Origin: Gloeocapsa sp. DLM2.Bin57 | GTDB taxonomy: Bacteria > Cyanobacteriota > Cyanobacteriia > Cyanobacteriales > Gloeocapsaceae | Assembly: GCA_007693955.1 (NCBI GenBank) | Contig: RECR01000059.1 | Location: forward strand, 1 to 64,000 | Direction: 5' to 3' | DNA: 64,000 nucleotides | In this document: positions 28,088 through 37,068 of the stretch, piece after piece | How positions within the stretch are numbered: position 1 is the stretch's first letter | How the letters are laid out: each line of letters begins with the position of its first letter | Made by a program: the position numbers and the translations under genes | The notes under the pieces: generated by a model | What the model saw: only the letters and a program-made list of their open reading frames with translations | Databases searched by the model: none | What the model was told of the DNA's origin: nothing

Positions 28088-29314
28088 TTAGTGCGGTAGG
28101 ATTTCTAAGACTGCTTCTAGGGCGATCGCTATATGAGTCCAATGAGTTCCACCTTGACAAAAGGCTATATAGGGTTCTCTTAATGGTCCGTCTGCTGATA
28201 ATTCAGAGGTACTCCCATCGATAAATGTTCCACCCGCCATGACTAATTCACTTTCATAACCTGGCATAGAGGCTGGTATGGGTTCTAAATATGACCCTAT
28301 GGGAGAATTATTCTGTATAGCTCGACAAAAGGCGATTAATTTGGCTGCTGAACCGAATTTAATAGCTTGGATGATATCTTGACGCTTGACTAGGGGAAGG
28401 GGATTGACGGGGTAACCTAATTCTGAGAAGACGTAGGCGATGAGATGAGTTCCTTTGATGGCTTCTCCTACCATTTGGGGGGCGAGAAATAAGCCTTGGA
28501 ATAGTAAACGATTTTGGTCAAAGGTTGCTCCTCCGTGACTACCGATTCCTGGGGCGGTTAATCTACAGGCTGCGGCTTCTACTAGTTCTGCTTTTCCTGC
28601 TAAGTATCCTCCTGCTGTAACTATTGTTCCTCCTGGGTTTTTAATCAGTGAACCTGCGATGAGATCTGCTCCTACTTCTGTGGGTTCTTGTAATTCTATA
28701 AATTCGCCATAACAGTTATCTACAAAACAAATGGTTTCGGGGTTTTGTTGTTTGATTAGGCTTACTATTTGGGCTATTTGCGCAATAGATAGGCTTTCTC
28801 GCCAACTGTAGCCACAGGATCTTTGGATTAGGGCTACTTTGGTCTCTGGTTTGATTCCTTGGCTTAAGGCTTGCCAATCGATGCTTCCTTGGGATGTTAA
28901 TTCTATTTCTCGGTATTTAATGCCAAACTCTTGCAGTGATCCTTGTTTTGTTCCTCTTTTGCCGATGACTTCTTCGAGGGTGTCGTAGGGCGCACCCATT
29001 ACTGCTACTAGTTCGTCTCCAGGACGTAGTAAACCGTATAAGGCACAGGCGATCGCATGAGTTCCTGATACTAATTGTACTCTCACTAATGCTGCTTGAG
29101 TTCCCATGATTTGGGCGAATAAGTGATCTAGGGTTTCTCTGCCTAAATCGTTATGTCCATAACCGCTGACGCTGCTAAAATGGTGTACTCCTACTCTATG
29201 TTCTTTAAATGCTTTTAAAACTTTTTTGAGATTTTCCTTGACCTGAGCGTCGATTTCAGTAAAGATTGATGATAGCTTTGTTTCTGCTTCTCTTAGTAAT
29301 TTCTTGTTATTCAT
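28088..29314 (-). CDS. PLP-dependent methionine gamma-lyase family protein
   Basis: The 408-residue protein belongs to the group once called aluminium resistance protein. It has GYGHNDLGRE, QLVSGTHAIACALYGLLRPGD, FVDNCYGEF (PLP-ring Asp) and the Schiff-base Lys in SLIKNPGG. These are fold-type I PLP enzymes annotated as methionine gamma-lyase-like or C-S lyase; the real substrate is unproven. ATG start. It is divergent from the first desaturase gene with only 8 bases between starts. Confidence 0.85.
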   Translation of the reverse strand: MNNKKLLREAETKLSSIFTEIDAQVKENLKKVLKAFKEHRVGVHHFSSVSGYGHNDLGRETLDHLFAQIMGTQAALVRVQLVSGTHAIACALYGLLRPGDELVAVMGAPYDTLEEVIGKRGTKQGSLQEFGIKYREIELTSQGSIDWQALSQGIKPETKVALIQRSCGYSWRESLSIAQIAQIVSLIKQQNPETICFVDNCYGEFIELQEPTEVGADLIAGSLIKNPGGTIVTAGGYLAGKAELVEAAACRLTAPGIGSHGGATFDQNRLLFQGLFLAPQMVGEAIKGTHLIAYVFSELGYPVNPLPLVKRQDIIQAIKFGSAAKLIAFCRAIQNNSPIGSYLEPIPASMPGYESELVMAGGTFIDGSTSELSADGPLREPYIAFCQGGTHWTHIAIALEAVLEILPH

Positions 29315-29322
29315 TTTACTTT

Positions 29323-30138
29323 ATGACTATTAGTTCATCTCAACAAAAATCATTAGATTGGCCCGTGATTGGGTATATGTTCAGTATCCACGCGATCGCT
29401 CTTTTGGGTTTTTTACCACAGTTTTTTCGCCTCGATGCTGTAGTATTATTGGTGTTTATGCACTGGGTCACAGGAGGATTGGGGGTTACTCTGGGTTTCC
29501 ATCGTTTGGTTGCTCATCGTAGTTTTACTACCCCGAAAATAGTAGAGTACTTTTTGGTTTTTTGCGGGACTTTAGCTTGTCAGGGAGGACCAATCCAATG
29601 GGTGGGTTTACATCGGTTACATCATAAACACTCTGATACTCCTTTAGATCCTCATGATTCTCATCAGGGTTTCTGGTGGAGTCATTTCGGCTGGATGATT
29701 CACGAAATACCTGCAGATCAAGATGTACCTCGTTGTACTCAAGATATCAGTAGCGATCGCTTTTATCAATTTTGTCAAAAATATTTTATCCCTATTCAAG
29801 TTGTCCTCGGTTTAATATTTTACGCTCTAGGGGGATGGTCTTGGGTAATTTGGGGAATTTTTGTACGGTTAGTACTAGTCTTTCACTGTACCTGGTTTGT
29901 TAATAGTGCTACTCATAAGTTTGGCTATCGTAGTCATGAGTCGGGAGACGATTCTCGTAACTGTTGGTGGGTAGCTTTACTCACCTATGGGGAAGGTTGG
30001 CATAATAATCATCATGCTTTCCAATACTCAGCCCGTCATGGTTTACAGTGGTGGGAAGTTGACCTAACTTGGCTCACTATTCGGTTATTAGCACTTTTTG
30101 GTTTAGCAAATAATATTAAACTACCAGTTAGGGAATGA
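29323..30138 (+). CDS. desC: Acyl-lipid/acyl-CoA Delta-9 desaturase, first copy
   Basis: It introduces the first double bond at C9 of C18 acyl chains in membrane lipids. The 271 residues carry the three His boxes HRLVAHR, HRLHHKHSD and HNNHH, and four membrane helices. I chose the ATG at 29323, since an upstream in-frame start would overlap the neighbouring gene and add a hydrophobic stretch unlike the family. A close paralogue follows 124 bases later. Confidence 0.9.
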   Translation: MTISSSQQKSLDWPVIGYMFSIHAIALLGFLPQFFRLDAVVLLVFMHWVTGGLGVTLGFHRLVAHRSFTTPKIVEYFLVFCGTLACQGGPIQWVGLHRLHHKHSDTPLDPHDSHQGFWWSHFGWMIHEIPADQDVPRCTQDISSDRFYQFCQKYFIPIQVVLGLIFYALGGWSWVIWGIFVRLVLVFHCTWFVNSATHKFGYRSHESGDDSRNCWWVALLTYGEGWHNNHHAFQYSARHGLQWWEVDLTWLTIRLLALFGLANNIKLPVRE

Positions 30139-30262
30139 AATCCTAAATTTTTTGGAAATTTCCTTGACCTCTGTCTCAAATTCAGACAAAATCATCAATA
30201 GTGCTTTTTAAAACTTTTTGTCTTTAAAATGTACCTTTAGCCTTCTCTATCATATTGTTTAC

Positions 30263-31093
30263 ATGACGACTGCGACATCAAATCAAGACCGTTTGCCTCT
30301 AGATTGGGGTACAATTATCTATATGGCTCTAATCCATGGTGTAGCCATGTTAGCTTTTTTGCCAAAATTTTTTAGTTGGCAAGCAGTAGGCTTAATGCTA
30401 TTATTCCATTGGATTACAGCAGCTTTAGGTATAACCCTAGGCTATCACCGTTTAGTTGCCCATAGAAGTTTTGAAACTCCTAAAATACTCGAGTATTTCT
30501 TTGTTTTGTGTGGAACTTTAGCTTGTCAAGGAGGTCCTATTCATTGGGTTGGGTTACATCGTATTCACCATAAATACTCTGATACCCCTTTAGATCCTCA
30601 TGATTCAAATAAGGGCTTTTGGTGGAGTCATCTAGGTTGGATGTTCCATAGGATACCTGCTGACAAAGACATTGCGCGCTATACCAAAGATATCAATAGC
30701 GATCCTTTTTATAAGTTTTGCCAAAACTTCTTTATTCCCATTCAAGTTGTTTTAGGATTAGTTTTATATTATCTGGGTGGTTGGTCATTCGTAATTTGGG
30801 TGATTTTTGTCCGCTTAGTATTAGTTTTCCATTGCACCTGGTTTGTTAATAGTGCTACTCATAAATTTGGCTATCGTAGTCATGACTCTGGAGACGATTC
30901 TCGTAACTGTTGGTGGGTAGCTGTATTAACCTATGGTGAAGGTTGGCACAATAATCATCACGCTTATCAATACTCAGCCCGTCATGGTTTAAAATGGTGG
31001 GAAGTAGATTTAACCTGGATGACTATTCAGTTATTAGCTTTCTTCAGATTAGCTAAAAATATTAAGTTACCAGAGTTAAAAGCTGCTGATTAA
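30263..31093 (+). CDS. desC: Acyl-lipid/acyl-CoA Delta-9 desaturase, second copy
   Basis: The 276-residue paralogue of the preceding gene has the same His boxes (HRLVAHR, HRIHHKYSD, HNNHH) and long identical runs such as GYRSHDSGDDSRNCWWVA. Both copies look intact, so they probably differ in regulation or chain preference. ATG at 30263 is chosen by alignment with the first copy. The leader of 124 bases could hold a temperature-responsive promoter; none is provable. A good terminator follows. Confidence 0.9.
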   Translation: MTTATSNQDRLPLDWGTIIYMALIHGVAMLAFLPKFFSWQAVGLMLLFHWITAALGITLGYHRLVAHRSFETPKILEYFFVLCGTLACQGGPIHWVGLHRIHHKYSDTPLDPHDSNKGFWWSHLGWMFHRIPADKDIARYTKDINSDPFYKFCQNFFIPIQVVLGLVLYYLGGWSFVIWVIFVRLVLVFHCTWFVNSATHKFGYRSHDSGDDSRNCWWVAVLTYGEGWHNNHHAYQYSARHGLKWWEVDLTWMTIQLLAFFRLAKNIKLPELKAAD

Positions 31094-31108
31094 TTAATCA
31101 GACTCAGA

Positions 31109-31142
31109 AAACCTCTATCTTGTCATAAGATAGGGGTTTTTT
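31109..31142. terminator. Bidirectional terminator between desC and lysR-type gene
   Basis: AACCTCTATCTT pairs with AAGATAGGGGTT around a short loop, followed by TTTTTT on the plus strand and by AGGTTTTC on the minus strand. It serves the second desaturase gene and probably the convergent LysR gene, whose stop is inside the T-run. Confidence 0.85.
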
Positions 31143-32055
31143 AGTGTTTTTTTAAAAATTGCTGTACGAGTTGATAAAAATGAGCAATGGGGGGAATAGC
31201 GAGGCGATCGCTGGTAGTTACTACTACTACCTCTCGGGTTAAGTCTGAAGGGGAAATATTCCCAGATAAAGCAATTTTTTTAATAGTTAAACTAGGATCT
31301 TTTTCTGTTTCAATCAAAGCAGATTTAGGTAACAAAGCGATAACATTTCCCTGTCTCACAACTCCTCGAAAAGCGTCAAGGGTATTTAATTCCATCATAA
31401 TTTTAATTGGCTTTTGTAAGCGATCAAAGCAATTTTGAATTAATCTCTGCATTCCATAACCATCTTTAAAAACTACTTGAGGATAATTAACTAATTCAGC
31501 TAGGGGAATTTCTAGTAACTGACTTAAGGGATGATTAGCCGACATTAAAACCACTATTTCTTCTCGATAGAGTACGTCTATTGCCATTTCGACGCTATTA
31601 GTTAAAAAGGGATTATTCATAACTATAGCTAAATCCACTAAACCATCTTTAAGGACTTTTAAAGCGCGATCGCTGCCTAATGCTGTTACTCTTAGTTGTA
31701 TATTGGGATATTCCAAACAAAACTTTTGTAAGATAGGGGGTAAATGGTGAGCACAAACAGAGTGAATCGCTGCGATACAAAGTTCTGGTTGTTTTCCCAA
31801 TCTTAGTTCGTTAAACTTGTCTTGTACAGTTTCCCATTCTTTACAAATTTTGCGCGCGTGGGGTAATAATTGTTCTCCCCCAATGGTTAATTTAGCTACA
31901 GAACTTCTGTGAAATAATGGTAAGCCTAAATCTTGCTCTAAGGCTTGTATTTGACGACTAATGGTTGATTGGGTTAAATGACATTGTTTTGCTGCTAAAC
32001 CAAAATTACCCGTTTCTACAATCGCTAAAAAAGCTTGTAATTGCTCGATGCGCAT
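31141..32055 (-). CDS. LysR-family transcriptional regulator
   Basis: The 304-residue protein has the N-terminal winged helix-turn-helix (MRIEQLQAFLAIVETGNFGLA, SQSTISRQI-type recognition helix) and the C-terminal two-lobed effector domain (from about residue 90). The effector is unknown. It resembles several cyanobacterial LysR proteins, but I cannot tell it from RbcR/CmpR/NdhR types, and its neighbours do not settle it. ATG start; it is convergent with the desaturases and could be unrelated to them. Confidence 0.85.
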   Translation of the reverse strand: MRIEQLQAFLAIVETGNFGLAAKQCHLTQSTISRQIQALEQDLGLPLFHRSSVAKLTIGGEQLLPHARKICKEWETVQDKFNELRLGKQPELCIAAIHSVCAHHLPPILQKFCLEYPNIQLRVTALGSDRALKVLKDGLVDLAIVMNNPFLTNSVEMAIDVLYREEIVVLMSANHPLSQLLEIPLAELVNYPQVVFKDGYGMQRLIQNCFDRLQKPIKIMMELNTLDAFRGVVRQGNVIALLPKSALIETEKDPSLTIKKIALSGNISPSDLTREVVVVTTSDRLAIPPIAHFYQLVQQFLKKH

Positions 32056-32122
32056 TCAGCTGTAATTTACACTTTATTTTCAATGGTTTATTGAAGATAG
32101 CTGATTTTTGGGAAAATTTTAG

Positions 32123-32812
32123 TTATAATTTATACTTAATCTGGCGATAAAATGTGGCTAATTTTTCGGGTTTAACTCCTGCAAAATAACCGAGAATAAC
32201 TAGTTGATTAATAAGGGTTGTTGGGAAGATGCCTAATTTTTGCCAACGACGTCCTGAAGTAATTACAGTTGAGGGAAGAATGGCAATTTTTCCCTTTTTA
32301 CGTAAATTTAAGATAAATTGAAAGTCTTCCATAATCGGTAAATCGGGAAATCCTCCCATGGTTTGAAAAGTTGATTTCCTCAGAAAAATACCTTGATCTC
32401 CATAGGGAAGAGAGAGATAACGCGATCGCCAGTTAACTATTTTAGCTACCCAAGGTAATAATTTTTTTGTCCCTGAGATAGCTAAACTAAAAGCACCCCC
32501 AATAATGCTAGTATCCCTCATAATTGCTCTAATCTCGTTAGCGTAGTCAGGAGGTAAGAGAGTATCCCCATGTAAAAATAATAAGATCTCTCCAGTAGCG
32601 ATCGCTGCTCCTGCATTCATTTGTTTAGCTCTTCCTGGTTGATTACATTCAATTACTTTGACTTGATGAGAAAGAGCGATCGCCAGAGTATCATCACTAC
32701 TCCCCCCATCAACTACAATTATTTCTAAATTGTCTCCCTCGATGAGGGTAGCTAAAGTCTGGGTTAGATTAGCTGCTTCATTGAAAACAGGGATAATAAC
32801 GGTTATTACCAT
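32123..32812 (-). CDS. Family 2 glycosyltransferase (TIGR04283 type)
   Basis: The 229-residue protein has IIPVFNEAANL at the start, VVDGGSSDDT, the metal-binding acids in LFLHGDTLLPPDY and SLPYGDQGIFLRKS, and a C-terminal hydrophobic patch. The GT2 group TIGR04283 is linked in some bacteria to arsenosugar lipids; no arsenic gene is near, so the acceptor is unknown. ATG start. Confidence 0.8.
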   Translation of the reverse strand: MVITVIIPVFNEAANLTQTLATLIEGDNLEIIVVDGGSSDDTLAIALSHQVKVIECNQPGRAKQMNAGAAIATGEILLFLHGDTLLPPDYANEIRAIMRDTSIIGGAFSLAISGTKKLLPWVAKIVNWRSRYLSLPYGDQGIFLRKSTFQTMGGFPDLPIMEDFQFILNLRKKGKIAILPSTVITSGRRWQKLGIFPTTLINQLVILGYFAGVKPEKLATFYRQIKYKL

Positions 32813-32831
32813 GAATGGAAACTTTTTTTAA

Positions 32832-33146
32832 GTTGATCTAAGGGATCTCTATCAGGGTGGAATTGACGGTAATATTGTTTTAACTCAAACAGCTTTAAAT
32901 CCTGTTATCGGTGGAGAACTAATTCTGACTAATGGTGAGGTATCTATAGCTGAAGGTCAAGAACAAGAACAAGCACCTTCAGTTTTAGCAGAAAGTTTAT
33001 TAGGTTCTACCGAAGAAGTTAAGTCACCCTTTAAGATTGGCTTAGCTGATTTTAATGTCCAACTAGATAATATTAGTTTAACTCAGTTTTCTTTGTATAT
33101 ATTTACTTTTGGAGGAGATTTAACGGATTTTCCGTATCGATGGTGA
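32832..33146 (+). pseudogene. Remnant of a TamB (DUF490) gene
   Basis: An open stretch without a start codon reads VDLRDLYQGGIDGN, then LTQTALNPVIGGELILTNG and FKIGLADFNVQLDN. These patterns match the C-terminal beta-rich part of cyanobacterial TamB/DUF490 translocation proteins (over 1000 residues when complete). Only about 100 residues remain; the frame is closed by TAA upstream and the end jumps to unrelated-looking sequence. It fills most of the 32813-33281 gap. Confidence 0.65.
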
Positions 33147-33281
33147 TAAGCTTTCACAAGAACAGTTATAAGCACTCTTGCAATCTTGCCATAGGCAAAA
33201 GTGAAGAAAGTGTAACTTTAAAGACAATTTACCCCATAATTAGGTAGAATAACCAGGCTTTGTCAACATTTAGACAAACTG

Positions 33282-33790
33282 ATGAGTAAAATAGCCAAAT
33301 CAAAATCATCCAGACAACGTCAAAAAATGCGCTCTTCCGCAGCAAGATTAAGAACTAAAATCAGAAACCTAGTAGATGAATGTCACAAGCAAGCTGCTAA
33401 CTGGTTAAGCAAAAACTACCAGATTATCTTATTGCCCCAATTTGAAACCTCCCAAATGACAAATAAAACCAAGCGGAAAATAAACACTAAAACCGCTAGA
33501 AATATGTTGACGTGGGCACATTACCGATTCAAGCAAACCTTAAAAAATAAAGCTGAGTTAAGTGGCTGTCAAGTAATAGATACGACAGAAGAATTTACCA
33601 GCAAAACGTGCACAATAAACTAGGCGGAAGTAAAGTCTTTAAATGTCCTCAATGCGGACACACGCTTTTAAGAGACTTTAACGGTGCTTTGGGTATATTG
33701 CTCAAAGCTTTGAGGGATACCTCCACCATCATTAAACCCGATGGCGCTCTTGTGGTACAGTGCGATGATATATCGTTTTATACCGCATAA
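33282..33790 (+). pseudogene. Broken TnpB (IS200/IS605 family nuclease)
   Basis: The first frame (33282-33623) keeps the middle of TnpB: RTKIRNLVDECHKQA, LLPQFETSQM with the RuvC-II Glu, and TWAHYRFKQTLKNKAELSG, up to SKTC. A second frame (33608-33790) continues with NKLGGSKVFKCPQCGHTL and RDFNGALGILLKAL, holding the second Cys pair and the RuvC-III Asp. A small deletion at about 33609 removed the first zinc-binding CxxC partner and shifted frame. The N-terminus with the RuvC-I Asp is absent, so no active nuclease can be made. Confidence 0.85.
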
Positions 33791-33888
33791 ATGTATCAGA
33801 ACCGCGTCAACCGTCTTTAAAGCAGTTCAGTTAACGCACTTAATTGTTTTAAAGAATCACCCTCAGAGCAGGATGGGGAGGATGTCAA
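33791..33888 (+). mobile_element. Right end of the broken IS200/IS605-type element
   Basis: After the TnpB remnant the sequence ends with a CCCTC/GGGGAGG-type hairpin region and GAGGATGTCAA, similar to the GAGTATGTCAC end at the left of the window. Such ends carry the transposition site and the guide-RNA 3' part. The last bases overlap the stop codon of the neighbouring nuclease gene. Confidence 0.55.
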
Positions 33889-35036
33889 ACCACTTCAGAC
33901 TCTTCTGGTTGTGCAGTATAATTATATTTAGTTAAAAATTGAACTCTTGCTTTTAAGAATTCAGCAACTCCATAAATTTGGTCTAAATTCTCTAATAAAG
34001 TCTTTACTCTTTTTTTGGAGTCATTATTATCAGGAATTTCTAGGGATTTTTTACCACTTTCTTCACTAAAACGCAAACGACAAATAGTCTGTCGTACCTT
34101 TCCATCAAGATTTATCCCAAAATACTTTTGTGTGTTTTTATATTGAATTCTTGAGGTATCTACTTGTTCTCGTAAGATTGACTTAATCAGATAAAAAGCT
34201 TGTAATTCTTCTTCTGTAGTGACTCTTTCACTTGTTTCCTGACTTGAATCATTAGCAGTAGTGTTACTATCTTGAACATTAACATCTATTGCAGTTGCTA
34301 AATTTGTATCTAGAGTATTTTCCGAATTAATGACAGTTTCTAACTTTTCTTTGATTTTCTCATTTATATATTCACGTAAGGATTTTTTAGTGATTTCCGT
34401 AAATCTTTCTATAACTGAAGCTGTTTTAGTTCCAGAATAAATTTCACTAATTAATAATTTAACTAAATCAGGAGAAGGATTTGATAGTTGTTCAGCTATA
34501 ACTCTTTTAACCTCTCTAGTATAAAGGAGATTACGAGCTACATCTTCTAGTTCATTAATATTAAACTGACTTTTGGTAAATCTTTTTAGCTCATTAACTG
34601 AATTTTCATCAAAATTTAAAATATCAAACTCAAAAAAAGGCTTATCATCCATCACATTATTTTTATCAGTATCAGTATAAAACCGATAAATAATTCCATT
34701 GGTTAAAATGGCAAGCCTAGCTTCGGTAGCGTGAAAATATCTATGCAATTGAGAACTATGTTTAGCATTAGTGAGATTTTCTGTGCAAGTTTTACACTCG
34801 ATTAAAACAATCGGACGATTATCTACACAAATCGCATAATCTACCTTTTCACCTTTTAAACCAGGTAAATCAGCGGTATATTCTGGGTGTACTTCTAAAG
34901 GGTTAAAAACATCATATCCTAGAGCTTGGAGAAAAGGCATAATAAATGCTGTTTTTGTGGCTTCTTCGTTCCGAATCTGGTCTTTTAACTTTTTAACTTG
35001 TTCAGCAATAACTTTAGCTCTATCGATAAGATCCAT
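33885..35036 (-). CDS. Stand-alone HsdR N-terminal-type nuclease
   Basis: A 383-residue soluble protein. The N-terminal 190 residues match the type I restriction HsdR_N nuclease domain with a PD-(D/E)xK core: VDYAI for the Asp and IVLIECK for the Glu-Lys pair. The helicase part of HsdR is absent and no hsdM or hsdS adjoins. The C-terminal half (ELQAFYLIKSILREQV and on) is a separate domain seen in such solitary proteins. I prefer ATG 35036 (GTG at 35051 is possible). The TGA stop lies inside the IS end, so the original C-terminus may be lost. Confidence 0.75.
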   Translation of the reverse strand: MDLIDRAKVIAEQVKKLKDQIRNEEATKTAFIMPFLQALGYDVFNPLEVHPEYTADLPGLKGEKVDYAICVDNRPIVLIECKTCTENLTNAKHSSQLHRYFHATEARLAILTNGIIYRFYTDTDKNNVMDDKPFFEFDILNFDENSVNELKRFTKSQFNINELEDVARNLLYTREVKRVIAEQLSNPSPDLVKLLISEIYSGTKTASVIERFTEITKKSLREYINEKIKEKLETVINSENTLDTNLATAIDVNVQDSNTTANDSSQETSERVTTEEELQAFYLIKSILREQVDTSRIQYKNTQKYFGINLDGKVRQTICRLRFSEESGKKSLEIPDNNDSKKRVKTLLENLDQIYGVAEFLKARVQFLTKYNYTAQPEESEVV

Positions 35037-35180
35037 ATACTTAGATTCCACTTATTACAATGTATTAATCCAATAATTCCCTATAACTATAGATTAATTG
35101 ACAATTTCCAGGATTAATTTACAAAACTTAACAAAATATTTGTTAAAATAAGTTCACAAAACAAAGAAGGTAAAGATGGG

Positions 35181-36626
35181 ATGCGTGTTGCGATCGTAGG
35201 AGCAGGATTAGCAGGATTATCAGCCGCGGTTGATTTAGCCGATGCGGGGGTAGAAGTAGAAATCTTTGAATCTCGACCTTTTGTAGGTGGTAAAGTAGGT
35301 AGTTGGGTAGATACCGAAGGCAATCACATAGAAATGGGGTTACACGTTTTCTTTGGTTGTTACTATGAGTTATTTGACCTGATGAAGAAGGTGGGGGCTT
35401 GGGATAACCTACGTCTCAAAGAGCATACCCACACATTTATTAACGAAGGAGGGAGAGTAGGAGAATTAGACTTTCGTTTTATTACGGGTGCGCCATTTAA
35501 TGGCTTAAAGGCTTTTTTTACCACCTCACAACTATCCACTATTGATAAATTACGCAATTCTTTAGCTTTAGGTACTAGTCCAATTGTCAGAGGATTAGTG
35601 GATTTTGAAGGGGCGATGAAAACGATTAGGGGTTTAGACGGGATTAGTTTTGCCGATTGGTTTAGAAAACAGGGAGGCAATAATAGTAGTTTACAACGGA
35701 TGTGGAATCCCATCGCCTATGCTTTAGGATTCATTGATACAGAGAATATCTCAGCCCGTTGTATGCTGACTATTTTTCAGTTTTTTGCCGCTAAAACCGA
35801 AGCCTCGGTATTAAGGATGTTAGAAGGATCTCCCCATACCTATTTACACGAACCAATTATTAATTATCTCCAAGCAAGGGGGACAAAAATTAACACCAGA
35901 AGACGTGTCAAAGAGATTTTATATACAGGGGAAGGGAAAGAAACTAAGGTAACAGGAATATTAATCTCTCAAGGAGAGACGGTAGAGGAGATTAAAGCAG
36001 ACAATTATTTATGTGCTTGTGATGTTCCCGGGATACAGAGATTAATTCCCGAGTCTTGGCGACAATGGCAAGAATTTGAGAAGATTTATCGCTTAGATAC
36101 AGTACCTGTAGCCACGGTACAATTACGCTTTGATGGTTGGGTAACGGAGTTAGAAGATGAACAAAAGCGTAAATCCTTGCAGGAAGCAGCAGGGCTGGAT
36201 AATTTATTATATACCGCCGATGCTGACTTTTCCTGTTTTGCGGATTTAGCCTTAACTAGTCCTGGGAATTATTATCGCCAAGGAGAGGGTTCACTGTTAC
36301 AATTAGTTTTAACACCAGGAGATCCTTTTATCAAGGAGAGTAACGAAGCGATCGCCAATCACGTCTTAAAACAGGTACAGAAACTATTTCCTTCAGCCCG
36401 GGAATTAAACATGACCTGGTATAGTGTAGTAAAATTAGCTCAATCCCTATATAGAGAAGCCCCAGGTATGGACGTTTATCGCCCTAGTCAAACTACACCT
36501 ATTAGTAACTTCTTTTTAGCGGGGAGTTATACTCAACAAGATTATATAGACAGCATGGAGGGTGCAACATTATCGGGGCGTCAAGCAGCCAGAGCAATTT
36601 TAGCACACAAAGATACACCGAGGTAA
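35181..36626 (+). CDS. zds: Zeta-carotene desaturase (plant type)
   Basis: It converts zeta-carotene to lycopene via neurosporene in carotenoid synthesis, on thylakoid or cytoplasmic membranes. The 481 residues start with the FAD-binding [21 protein letters not shown] and contain [11 protein letters not shown] and, near the end, [18 protein letters not shown], all typical of CrtQ/ZDS. ATG start. The stop is followed after one base by the SRPBCC gene, a conserved cyanobacterial pairing. Confidence 0.95.
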   Translation: MRVAIVGAGLAGLSAAVDLADAGVEVEIFESRPFVGGKVGSWVDTEGNHIEMGLHVFFGCYYELFDLMKKVGAWDNLRLKEHTHTFINEGGRVGELDFRFITGAPFNGLKAFFTTSQLSTIDKLRNSLALGTSPIVRGLVDFEGAMKTIRGLDGISFADWFRKQGGNNSSLQRMWNPIAYALGFIDTENISARCMLTIFQFFAAKTEASVLRMLEGSPHTYLHEPIINYLQARGTKINTRRRVKEILYTGEGKETKVTGILISQGETVEEIKADNYLCACDVPGIQRLIPESWRQWQEFEKIYRLDTVPVATVQLRFDGWVTELEDEQKRKSLQEAAGLDNLLYTADADFSCFADLALTSPGNYYRQGEGSLLQLVLTPGDPFIKESNEAIANHVLKQVQKLFPSARELNMTWYSVVKLAQSLYREAPGMDVYRPSQTTPISNFFLAGSYTQQDYIDSMEGATLSGRQAARAILAHKDTPR

Positions 36627-36627
36627 T

Positions 36628-37068
36628 ATGAAAGGTTGGTTAGAGCATAGCGTACAAGTAGAAGTAGATGTTCCCATTGATTTAGTCTGGGGGTTATGGT
36701 CTGATTTAGAACAAATGCCACGTTGGATGAAATGGATTGACTCTGTAGAGATTTTAGCAGACAATCCCGATTTATCCCGTTGGCAATTAGCCAGTGGTAA
36801 CTTTAAGTTTACTTGGTTATCGCGGATTTTAAAAACAGTACCCAATCAGATTATCCAGTGGGAGTCGGTGGATGGTTTACCCAACCGTGGTGCGGTGCGT
36901 TTTTACGATCGCCATAACAGTAGTGTAGTCAGATTAACCGTTGCTTATGATATTCCTGGTATTTTAGGTCAACTGATGGATAATCTATTTTTAGGGAAGA
37001 TAGTAGAATCAACCTTACAAGCTGATTTAGAGCGTTTTAAAGATTATGCACTTAAGGTAGGTAAGTAA
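36628..37068 (+). CDS. SRPBCC (START-like) protein
   Basis: A 146-residue polyketide-cyclase/dehydrase-type START domain: start VEVDVPIDLVWGLWSDLEQMPRWMKW and a C-terminal amphipathic helix. The fold binds hydrophobic ligands. It is found directly after zds in many cyanobacteria, so a role in carotenoid or quinone handling is likely but unproven. ATG one base after the zds stop; its 3' end overlaps the convergent gene by 17 bases. Confidence 0.8.
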   Translation: MKGWLEHSVQVEVDVPIDLVWGLWSDLEQMPRWMKWIDSVEILADNPDLSRWQLASGNFKFTWLSRILKTVPNQIIQWESVDGLPNRGAVRFYDRHNSSVVRLTVAYDIPGILGQLMDNLFLGKIVESTLQADLERFKDYALKVGK

